DNA of 64,000 nucleotides, taken from assembly GCA_947396885.1 (NCBI GenBank), contig OX377202.1, positions 26,651,407 through 26,715,406 on the forward strand, read 5' to 3'. The translations under genes and the position numbers were made by a program. The DNA is from Heligmosomoides polygyrus polygyrus. Lineage: Eukaryota > Nematoda > Chromadorea > Rhabditida > Heligmosomidae. Shown piece after piece: positions 42,701-54,700 of this stretch; position 1 is the first letter of the stretch, and each line of letters opens with the position of its first letter. The notes beneath the pieces are model-generated. The model did not search any database, was not told the origin of the DNA, and saw only the letters and a list, made by a program, of their open reading frames with translations.

Positions 42701-45700
42701 ATGTTCTTCGAACAAAATGAATCTATTAGGCCACCTTTGCACAGTAAAAGAAAGGAAAATAACAGTCAGGCAGGTTAGTAGCTGTAGCTCAGCATCTCAT
42801 CCAGGGCTACAAACAGAAGCTATCGACGGGAGTTGTGAGCTCAATGAGCTGATAACTTATGGGCGACCTTAGTGTACACCTTTATTTGTTTTTAGCAAGT
42901 CTGCTACCTCATTTCTCACTCGATTCCTTTTCGAGACGATTTTCTTCTAACCTGTTACCACGCTCATAGGAATAATCGCACGGAACTGCTAGTAATTGAA
43001 GGCAATCACATACCACCTCTACCTGTGGAACTTGAACTTCTAGCGGTGAAATTTCTACGTATGTATTTGGACGTCAACATTTTTCAGTGAACCTGCACTA
43101 GCCGGACAATGTCATCCCATGCCGATGTCGTTGGCGCCGATTTTCGCCATCAGCGACACCGCCCTGCCACAGGTGGGCTGCGACTTTTTGCTCTTATTTT
43201 CTATTGTCTTCGCTTCGTTTTGTCGTTCTATTGAATTAGTTTGCTCTGATAATATCCCTGTCGGACCAACGCCTGTGGGTTTTTGTTGGTTTTCACAGTA
43301 TTTTGCGCATGCAAGTATTCGTTTCCCGATTATCTTTTTGATGGCGTCAAACGATCCACTCATGCTCAAGTTTAAACCGAAATTTCCGTTTAGAGCTTTT
43401 GAGAAAGTGCATTGTTTGATGTGGGAGACAATTTCGCTTTGAAAAGTATCCAGTTTTTACTTCACTTTATTTTTATGTCCACGAAGGTGCGCCGCCTTGG
43501 ACGAAGAAGGAAAAATTCAGCAATCAAATGTAGCTGAAAGAGAAAAGATTCTGAAATGTGAAAAACGAGATTCCCAGTTCTATACTACTAAGTAGAAGAA
43601 AACGACGACGGTAATCAATCCCTGGTTAGAATACGCCGCGCACTCGACTTCTACACGATATCGCGGAGACAATTTGAGAATCGTTTGGCCTTTACAATGA
43701 CATGTCATGGCCAGCCGTTGAACAACATAGTGCGCCGTCCTTCCCAAACAAGTTGAGTAGCAACTCACCGTCCCGGGAGGAATGGAATTCTTTGGTTGGC
43801 CTTCGAGGCCCGAACTTCGAACTTTGTTTCGTGATGCACGAGACAGGCGGCCTCTCCCTCGGCTGCGCTGCCATGCACCCCATGCTAATAAGTGAAAATA
43901 AATTGATTTTAAAGTTGTCCAATTTGACGTGAGAACGGTGTGTATAATATAGTAGTTATATGTAGTTTTATGGGGACTTCGGTCTTAAGCTAGCTGGCTT
44001 GGAATACTCCATGTATTCTACTTTTTCTACTTCTGGTTTTGTTGGATGGCCAAGGCTGATCTTCGAAAGGATTATTCTGATTGCTTGCGTAAAAAAAGAA
44101 ACAGTGAGCTCTTGTTGTTGTCGATTTGCTAGGAATTCACGGTCCTTCCGGGTGGGAGGACGAACAACATCATCGCTGTGTGCGTCTGCTGCGCGAAAAG
44201 CTCTTCCCCTACTTATTCTTCGTCGATAAGCCGCGTCTGACGTATGCAGCTACATAGTTCGGTGCATGAGTAGCAGCAGCAGCACATTGGCGTGAGTAAA
44301 CGAGGCTGATCAACTCTAATGCTGCGGAATTGGTGCGAGGGGAAGCTTGTGGGATGCAGTGGAGTGATCGAAGGGATATGATGCCTTGGTGTGGTTGCCT
44401 TGTATTTGGTCATCCAATAGCTGATGTCGTTCTTTCGATCACCGAATACTTTTCCACTAAAGCGTGGTTCACTCGATCCATTTGTTCACAGCAAAGATCT
44501 GCGTCAACACTTTGCCCACGGTTAAGCATTTCAAAGTGAAAGTCAAAGCTTCAAAGTTCCACGGACATTCCACCACAGAGAAACGCCTTTTGGGATGTAC
44601 ATAAAGTCGGCTTTGCGGTACTTCTTGACGATTCACTTTGATTCACTTGGAGACAGCCACTATTTTTCGCGGTTTGGATTACCGTACAAAACCCACTTTT
44701 CGTCTCCTGTCATCAGCAGATTAACAAAAGTTACCCGTACGGCGAAAAAAAAAATCAACAAAAAATGACGTTACTTAACGGATGACCTATTGTATGCTCC
44801 GGCACAGCATTTCGTCCAGGTTCATCATCTTTTTGTTCCAGTTTTTGCCATTGTGTGCTGATTTGACTTTGATTTTAGTGGGCGGACCACAAGTCGTGGG
44901 TCAGAAGTTCTATTTTGAAGACGTCGCGGGAAGTTTAAAGCAATGGTAAAAATTTCAATTTTCTTTGCAAATGCAAGCTTGGCTTGCTGTTCATTTTCGT
45001 TGAAAAGCAACCTGAGCTTGAATTTGCATTAGGAACATTATCAGTCAAGTCAGGAATCAGCTCGTATGAGAGAATGCTAATACATACTCGTGGTGACCAT
45101 ACAAAAAGGGGTCGCCCTCTTCGAGTGTTGACAGCAAGCTCTCCAGCAGTTCTTTGGGTCTGGAGGGCTCAGTGGTCTCTAATCTCTTTGGGTGGCTTAG
45201 CTGCCCAAAGATCGTTGCCGTTCATCTGTTTACTTTGTGGCGTTTATTAACGGCCGAGAGCGTAGCTCATTATTGCGTCTTAGCGAAGCATCGAGAAGAT
45301 TTCTCTGGAGGACGGGTTTCTCCTTGACGCAGAAGAAGATTCGAGATTATCTGACACTGCTGAAAACGTTGTTATTGTGTCTATCTGTGACACGCCTCGC
45401 ATTCCATTTTCATGAGGTCTAGTGGGGCCATTTCGAATGCCTACCTCGACTGTACGAGGGTCAACCGATTGTCAAAGTGGTCTGGCCTTCCCAGACAAGC
45501 CCTGTTCTATGTCACCCCAAAAGGGAATGAGGAAGATTGCTATCACTGAGCGCGAACCGAGCTTCAAATCGGTGCTAGATGCGACCTTAACGTTGAACAT
45601 AAGTACAGAATGTCCCAAAAAATGTAAGCACTGTTTGAATGCTGATAACGATAGAGGTACTGAAGAGGTTAAGAGCTCATATGAAAGCGCAAAAAGTGGA

Positions 45701-48700
45701 TATTTTTTGACAATTGAGTGTTGAGTATGAATTGAGCCGCATGAAGTTTTCTGACATATTTTCTGACACATGTGTTTTATAGGGGATTGAGCATACATAG
45801 TGCTGCAGATGTAACGACTTTTCAAACAAAAGCGGCAGGCCAAGCTTTTGCTTGAAATGTGTGCAACTTGACGTGAAATTTCTAGCTTCTTCTCGCCGAA
45901 GTTTCTGTCAATTGCACTGATTGTTATAGTGTTTAATATTTCAATTTAGTATTCTCTTTTCACCTTTCAATTTTTTTCTCTCACATGCAAGACGTCTTTT
46001 TTTTGCCTACATGAAAAGAGATTCATAATAGCTTTTGTTTCGTAGGTTTTAATAATTTTCGTATTGTTGAGCTATTTTGTTAATGCGTATTGAATGTATT
46101 CATGTTTAGATTGTTGATTATTTGCGTTAATTTCGTACTGCTCGATATACTCTTACATTACTCCCTTCGGCAGTGGTGCTTATCGAGAAAATATAAAAAT
46201 GAGGGTTCTCATCAGGGCCAATCAAGGCTTCCATCCCTTCTATTTTTACCAGATTTTTCTGGGAGAAATAATACTAACTTGTTCACCGGTTACCCACCAC
46301 AATTCATTGTATAGATCAAATACGCATCTAAATGACCTCCATGAAATCGTGTTGAATTACATTTTGTGGCGCATCGAAAATAGGGATCGGCTAACACCGA
46401 TCTTTCCCGATTGCGCTTTTTTCCTTATCTGGGATACGCTACGAGTTATACGTTCGTTCCGTTATACTTTCTCGTTTGGATACACAATTTGAAGGATTTT
46501 CGGCTGAAGGAGTCTGAAACTACAGGCAGCTCATGCTGTTGTCCTTCTCCTTGTCAACCCACGGACGCGTGCAAGGAGTGGTTGGCTGGTGTTGCCTGCG
46601 TGCGATCCACGTTCGTCCTTTCTGAGCAAACTGCGAAAAACTTTGTGGACGTCTGGAAGGAAGCTGTACAGTGGTTTTTCCAGTGGAGCTTTTCAACGGC
46701 AGCAGAATGAGGCAGCCTTTGTATTAGCGGATGCAACGTAGCGTTGGTTCTCGATTACAGAAAAGGTTGATTCAGTGCTCGGATTCAGCCTTCCTCAAGC
46801 AAGCCTTCCAGCCCTCCGGGTCCGTTGATTAGGTACGAGACTTGTCTGGAAAGGATTGGGGGCTGACCCTTCTATCGGCTAGTCGTATGTCATGTTATGT
46901 ATGTTCTGTGGGCCAACTACTCTGGCCTCCACGATCTCCTGTAGAGAAGGAATGTGATCAGCTTCTAACATTAGATTGACTTATCTCTCATAACGATGTT
47001 TTGTTGCGATCGAAACTCTAGCGCCAGGCGGGACTGGAACCCGCAGCTCCTGCTGACTGTTCGGGAATGCTCGACGCCATTACACCACAGCCGTTGCTGT
47101 AAGAGTTCACAACCTTGATACCAGCCACTTGAGGCTTAAAGAAACTGACTTGAATCATTTCTATCAAGGTCCTCAGCTTGGCTGGTCCCACGCTGATGTC
47201 AGCTGCCGGCTCATCCCGATATACGGATGAGTGCTGACCGGTCCCATTGCGTTCGCTAGAACAGCGCTGGTGGTGTAATGGCGTAGAGCGTTCCTGCCTG
47301 GTCAGGAGGAGGTTGGGTTCGAGGTCCGCCTGCCGCTAGAGTTTTGAACAAAACATCGTTATATATTTATTTGTAACTGCAACTTAGTGTTCTCATAAAA
47401 CAAGGAAATGACAAACAAAGCAATCCTGCGCAATCCTAGTAACCTAGCGAGGACACAACATGTAAAACGAGCGCAGTATCCTGTGCCCTTCAATTTCTTT
47501 ATTTTTATGTGTTTAGCAGCATTCAGAAGCTCAGATGCAGGGAGCCCGACCCAACGAAAGGCAATAACATGAGAATGTTGTAGTTTATGTTCAACAGTCA
47601 GGTTTATGTACACAGTGAGCAATATTGATCAAATGAATTTATCTGGTGGTATACATGAATCTAAATCATAGGCTCTTCTCAGCTAACAGATTTATTTCAG
47701 AAATAACATGCCCTCCTTCCTTGTTCTACGGCCAATCGTAGAGTTGTCATGTTTTTTTTTGCAAATTGATTTTGTCGTTTTGTTATTGGCTTAAATAAAA
47801 TAGTAAATAGTAAATGGCAGTAATAAGTAAATTAATTTAATATAGTTTAAGCAAATAACTTGATCATGGCATAACGGTGCAAAGGTTAATGAGAGCTTAC
47901 AATCTCGGTACCAGCCTCTTGAGGCTTGAAGAAATTGAATTGGATTGATGTATGCTGAACTTTATCCTTTCATACATTTGCACCCATCTCGAACCACGCC
48001 GAAGCGTAATGGCTGAAGTGAGGTGAATCGGTATATCATTAACGCTCTAGTCGCTCTATGCAGTAGGTTCAGTGGTAGTGGCTTCGACGAGAAGTGTTTG
48101 TCGAAACAGCTGCAAGCTCCGCGCGAAACGCTGCTTTAATCTTTTCGTTGGAAGATTCCGAATATAAAACATCACACAGATTCCAGTGCTACGCACCTTC
48201 TCAACAGCGTATGGATTGATAGGCGACTGCTGAAGAATTGTTTTCGATGATTTTTGAGCCTCTGCTTCATGATGTTTCACTTGCATTCAAATAGCCCGAG
48301 TTAGCCAAATGATAAGCCTGTAGACGTTTACTCAAGAATTCTGCGAATTTACCCCATGGAATCTTCTATCCGCTGTTCTAGAAGAGCAGTAACTCGGTGC
48401 TTGCTCAGCGGAAGCCTGGAATAACACGCTGGAAACTCGTCAACAGCGACTGATGTCTACTAGGGAGGAAACGACACAACGGGTCCAAGCTTCAGAGAAC
48501 AATCTCGGAAGCAGCTGCCTCTGTTGACTTCGGAGTCGCACATGTTGGATGGGGAATAGTGTTATCTGCTTGGTTCACCTAACAAAGTCTGTTGTCGAAC
48601 GTCTGGCTCAGCGGTGGCCTTCTCGAAGCAGTGTTGACGGTCATCTGTGTGCTTTCTTTTTTGGATTTCCACTGTGGTGAGAAAATTAATGTTTGCGTTA

Positions 48701-51700
48701 GTCCGTTGCTATTTGGACATCACGACCTAGTGTGTTACTAAGAGCTGTAGTGAAGCAAATTTGTAGATCTGTAGCACAAGTAATTAACCTAATTTCCCGC
48801 TCGCAGACACGTGTGGAACCCATTCGGCAACACTTTGGGACGAAGGGCTCTACTGGCGTGGTCGTGAAGTGATCCCTGTAATCGATTCGTCGTGCCACAA
48901 GAGACCAGACCTTCTACCGGCTGCGCCACGCATGCCCTCGGTGATCCTCACTTGTTAAGCTTTGAAGCGAAGATCCTCATGCTACTTCATTTTTCTTTTT
49001 CTTGAACCCTTACAAGAAAGAGCGAAATTAGAACAGGATAAAGCACATGTTTAACCAATCGCTGTTTGAGATGCGCCACGCATTCTTCTTCAACGAAAAG
49101 GCGGTTTGAATGCGCATTCGGAATTTACCAAACTGGTGGTGAGCAAGCGATGAAAAAGTCAGTGTTTTATCCTTTGCAGACAAGCAAAGGTACTGATTCG
49201 ACTGATCGGAGAGAAGGTTGGAAAGCCTTGTTGCCCTGGGCTGGCACGGAACCAAGAAACTCGGTTCGAGGTTCACCAGACAGCTGGCCTCCTCCTTCTG
49301 CATCACCATGCGCTAACAGTGGCATCAAAAGACAATGAAGGATAAAGAGCGGCGCTAATGAATCGTTTTTTGGGACGCGCCACGCATTCTACTTTGTGCG
49401 ACATCGTGGAGGCAGTCGATTGTGTACATTGGCTGCCTGTAAGCAACGGTTGGGCAAATCAATCTCTATCTTTCCCAGACAAGTCTTGTACCTATTCATC
49501 GACCCTTGGGGGATTAGAGGCTTGGTTCGTCCGAGCGGAAACCACCAAACTATAAATTGATTGAGGGTGCCATGCTAGAACTGGCGCCTCGTCTAACTGC
49601 GCCACACGCGCCCCGTGCTGACATGAGGCGCCTTGGTTTTGGGTTCGAGCCTTTCTATCCCCCTAGTCTTCTGTGCCGATGATCTCATCCGAAACGATGC
49701 AAGAACTGAGTTGCCAATATCGAGAAGCTGGAACTTGAACACGCATTCAGCTGACACGCGACACCATGTAGGAATAGAGCGTTTGACATATCCATCAGTA
49801 TATTACGCCGACCGTCTACAATATTTTGCCTTTTACCTGAAAATATGAACAATTTATTTAAGAATACCCGTTGGTTTTTGAACGTCTGTACTATATATTT
49901 AGCTTTCCAGCGTTTATTTATTTATTTATGCAGGCTAAAAACAGCGCTTTCACAGCATAGAGCTGGCTTTTGGGTGCTATTTGCTGAAAGTAACCGTTCT
50001 CGCATTCATTTTGTCTCTTTTTCACCTTTTATCCGTGAGGATCGACCAATTCGTTATTGATCGTCGTATCGATTTTCAGATGTATGCAAATGGTAAGAGC
50101 GACAGTGGAATAGCTTCAAGCAACGCCGTCAACGATGAGGAGGCACAACGAGGCGAGCAGGCCACCCCGAAATCATCGATGTACATGTCGGATATGTCGT
50201 TCACCACCAGCATCACCGGAGGGTACGTTCTGAAGTCGATAGTCCAACAGTATTTTATTCGCTGCTTTTCTTCTTATTCTTGTTTTTGGCTTTTTGGCGG
50301 CATAGCGCTTGAAAAATGCGACTGTAGCACAGTTGGGGAAGACTACCGTTTCCAGGTTCACCCAAAATTTGCTTGAGTCTCCGTTTGCGTCCGGTGCAGC
50401 AAAACCGTCATCCCATCTGGGCTCTCCAAATAAGCTAGAGGCTTGGCCAAATACTCATCTAAAGCGGTTTCACTGCAGTTGTAGAAGTAGAATACATGGC
50501 ACATCGTAACAGGAAATTAGACTAAGATCACCCTATTTGGTGGAACTTGCTGTTTAATGAACAGAATTGTTTACTTAACATGGCTACATAGCTACTGGTA
50601 GAGAATCAGCCCTGTTTCGGAGCGCAACCGCGACGCCAAATAATGTGGAATAAATAGCGGCCGAAGTGGACATTAAGCTTCCCGCAACTCCTCTACCCAC
50701 CTCATGTTTTGGACACATGAGGTGCTAAGTATTAGGTCGTTACCAAAGTTTTGTTGTTTTTTAACCTCTAACTTGAAATATAAATATCTCAGCTCAACCA
50801 TAATATTGATAGTCGAAATAAAAACCATTACAATCTACCCATTTTTCGCAACGAGACAGTAGTTTACTTATTCTAGTGGCGCTGAACTCCGGAGATCTAG
50901 AAGCGATGAAATCTTCGAAAGCATATTCTGCATTATGTCGGTTCCTCAAGTATTTTCACGAAGGAAGCCGTCGAGATGTTTGAAAAAGTTGTAGTCTGTA
51001 GGCAGTAGGTCGGGCGAATAGGTGGATGGTAGAGTGTTCTGCATCCCAAAGAATGGAGCTTCTTCCTGGAGATCATCGATACTTGCGGCCTAGCATTGTC
51101 GTGCAAAAATATCGGTCCACTTCTGTTGATCAGCGTTGGATACATTTGCTGTAGCTTCTTGTGCATCTCGTCCAGCTGCTGACAGTACTTTTCCGCCGTG
51201 GTTGTTTCACCAGGTTTGAGAACGCTATAGTGGATGAAACCGGTGGCACACCACCAAACCGTCACCATCACCCTCTCCTGGTGCATACTCATCTTTGGAC
51301 AGCGTTTAGGTGCTTCGTCAATATCCAACTATTGAGCACTTCATCGTCAATTGTCGTAAACCATCCATCCTTTGTCACACGTCTCTATTCACTCTAGACA
51401 CCGGTAATTTTTGTTGCGTAGAAGAAGCGCTGACGATACTTGCAAACAGCGACCTCTCCGACTCTCGGTTAGATCGTGCGGCACCCGTTTGTCCAGCTTC
51501 TTTCTCTTTCTGATCTTCCGCAGCTGGATGCAAACTTATTTACCTGATACTTCTAATCCAGAAGGCTATCTCATGAAGCGCTTCAACTAGCGTCCTCAAC
51601 GGGTATTGGTCGTTTTCCGAAGGCCGCCTGCTGCGTTGATCATCTTCGAGTTTCTAATTTCTGTTTCGGAATCTGCTGAAGCAACGCTCCATTGTGTGTA

Positions 51701-54700
51701 CGCAAGTAGCCGCAAGTAGCGTCTCCGAGCCAAAGGCGATGTTGACGTATCGAGCGATTTCTGCTGCTTTACATCCCAGTATGAAGTGGAACAAAAAATG
51801 GGGCGAATTTGCATCGTGTCCATGTCTTTTTCCAAGCCCTGAAAAAAATCTAAAGAGCAAATTTGAAACTAAATTAAAAGAGGTTCTGAATAGAAGAGAA
51901 AATGGCATAACCGGGTTCACAACATTTGAAACCACGGTAGCAAAAAACGACAGAACTTAGTTAACGACCTAATACATAAATGCCAAACGGAGACTCCCTT
52001 TTTGTCAAATTTTTACGAGGTACATAGGGGAGTTCTTATGTTCTGTCTTTTCCAGAGGATTCTTTCGGGTGGCATATATTAAATGGGATCGAAACTTTTC
52101 TCTTGAGAAAGGAACATCTTCAAGTGGTCACCACTTTGCTTATCGTTGACCTTCGAATTACGATGGAAATTTCATCCAGCAACAAAAAACTGTGTTAGAA
52201 TTGACAGGGTGTTGGAAAGTACTCGTAAAGGAATGGACATTGTCACGTTTGAATCTGCAGGCCAAACATTGACAACGGATAAATGGTGGCGTTAGACAAT
52301 CCCCTATCGGATGCGCCTCGTATTCTACTTCTGCGCGATATCGTGGAGGCGATTTCAGTCCATATTCGGTCTATACGATGACTTTAGTTGACCAGACGAT
52401 GAATACGTCGGTGTTTTCCCTTTTCAGACAACATCGGTACCAATTCAATAAAACTGGAGTGATGGAAGCCTTCGTTGAATTGGGCTGGGAATCTGCATCA
52501 AAAATCAGGAATTGGGCGACAGGCGCCTCCCCCGACTGCGCTATCTTGCGCCCATAGGCTGCATAGAAAGCAAAATAGGATTGTACAGCTCCTACCCATT
52601 TTTACATACTGCATGGATCACGGCGGAAGACATACCCACGATGAGGCATTCATGATAAACCTTACCCGCCATATCGTGGGTACATCAGCGAGTGGAGAAT
52701 ACTCGACGATCATCGTGGGTATGACCGCATACCCGCTAGGATTTCGCGCTCCATTGACAAAATGGCGCTCCAGTAAGATCAGCTGTTGTCGCGAGAGGTC
52801 GGCATTTATATATTCTGTTTGCGTTTAATGAAAGTGCTAGCGATGGGAAATCAATGAACGACGATGGGGCTAAGAATAATAGAAGAGCAAATAGATAATG
52901 TTGAGTGAATAGACATAATAGGCCTTATTAAAGCGAAGGTAGTGATGAGAAGATGAGGTCGCCCCACCCCACTAGGATAGATCGTTGTCAAAAAGCGCGA
53001 ATCAAAAGGACAACAAAAGACTCAAAAAGAAAACAGAACAGCTGATTATCGATTGACCTAAGCGTCCAATAAGTTGCTTTCTGCAATTACACAATAATTT
53101 ATTGCACGTCTATCAGGGTAGTTATACCCTACCCTTGATTCCTTTCATGAATACGAAACGTACTCGCTATCCACTGAGGGTAGTGGGTACGATTCCCCTA
53201 CGATATTTTAACCTATACCCACTGCTTGTTGAATCCGGCCTCTGGTCGTCGGAATAAGCACTGTGAGAAAGCTGGAGCTTCTTGTCATTAGTTGTCATTT
53301 AACCCCTTCACATCGCCTCGGTGCAGGAAGTTCCGACGCTATCGCTTCTCTCCTGAAAGGCGTGAGCATGCGTTGTTTGCCAGACATCCGAGTGGGACTC
53401 GTGTGGCACTGCTGCTGTCCGACTACTGCGGATCTCTGAGTTGTTCGCGGTCTGCATTCCAGGCGATTAGTAGCACCCGGCAAGGCGCCACTGGCCAGGA
53501 TGCGATTAGATGTATGTGTCGGCGGAACTCGCCTGAGAGCGAGATTCGCCGGCTATGGGGACGGACGTGTTTTTCAGCCGTTCGCCCGTAGCCGTCAGGC
53601 ATCCACAGACACACACTCACGGAGCCCAGTGGTTTGTTGATTCTTCTCTCGTCTAGCGCTCCTCGTCGACTGAGACTGCCTGACTGGCCAGCCGCCGAAG
53701 TGCAATCGAGTCAACTGGGAAGGGAACGGCCGGGGCAGGAAGCGAGGTGAATGGCAGCAAATCAGGAGATCAGACACCCGCTTCTCCCCTTTGGGCCGAG
53801 CAGCGGGTTTTGATTAGGTGAGGGGAACGCCTTGATGAGACAGCGACAAGCCTATTCAATCAGCGGATTATAAATGGACGTGTGGTTTTCACCGTGTAGG
53901 AAACTGAACTGGCTCGGCTGCTGCAGCGAGTTTTTGTGCAAGTGGACCAGTACTATTTATATTATCCTAAAGGGTCTTAAACTAATAACTACTTTTGTAT
54001 CTACCTACTGTTGTTTGTTTAAGGCGCACAACTTGTGTAATAAATGAAAAGAAATAAAATGAAACGAAAAATTTGTAGTTGAATATAACAATTGAGAATT
54101 AGAGTGAAGTGTGTTGAGTGAAAAGTTTTGTTCCTGTCTCGCTGCCGCAAAAACAAAATAAATTAGTTTAAATAATTTATAATAAGGGTGCGAGGTAGCG
54201 CAGTTGGAAGAGACGCAGGCTGTCGCGCGCACCCGGTTCTGGGTTCTTGGTTCGGATTTCCAGTCCAGGCCAATCTAACCCTCCCTCAGGAGTCGTTGAA
54301 CTGGAGGGAGACTTCTCTGGGAGGATTGATAAAGGGCTTCTCTATATAAAACACTGACTTGTCTATCGGCAGGCCGCCGCAAGTCGTTATATATGTAAGC
54401 CAAATACGCATCCATATTGCCTCGACGACTTTCCGAAGAAGTTGATTGCGTGGCGCGTTCCAAAAATGGATTCATCAGTGTTGTTCCATATCATTATCCT
54501 TTACTGTATGCGTTGCGCCCGTTGTTAGTCGACGATTGAGGAAAGAGAGATGAGAAGGGGAAGAAAGAAAGAACAAAACAGATCGGAAAAAACACCAATG
54601 GGTCTCGGTCACAGTTGGGAAGATCCAAAAGATGCTGTGACTCCCCTCCATCTCGGTCAAGGGAAGGATGTGGCGTCACCTGGGAAGTGTTCAACTGCCA

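Larger units (their letters stand above)
38651..43087 (+). other. Transporter intron 2
   Basis: 4.4 kb with five or more SINE pieces, a CpG-rich hairpin at about 41634-41684, and otherwise AT-rich sequence. The plus frame at 41542-41730 has no splice support. Confidence 0.5.
43173..50079 (+). other. Transporter intron 3
   Basis: 6.9 kb, the longest intron. It holds several SINEs, a mariner relic near 44.6 kb and a head-to-head pair of tRNA-like repeats at 47.0-47.3 kb. A minus-strand 76-codon frame (48286-48056) starting with ATG has no recognised homology. Confidence 0.5.

Noticed and set aside
43112..43369. Minus-strand 85-codon frame as a gene
   Set aside because: It overlaps transporter exon 3, which fits neighbours in phase; the minus frame has no linked exons.
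53292..53777. Upstream exon of the transporter in a CpG-rich block
   Set aside because: Exon 4 already joins exon 5 in phase, and no acceptor or donor pair bounds the open frames.
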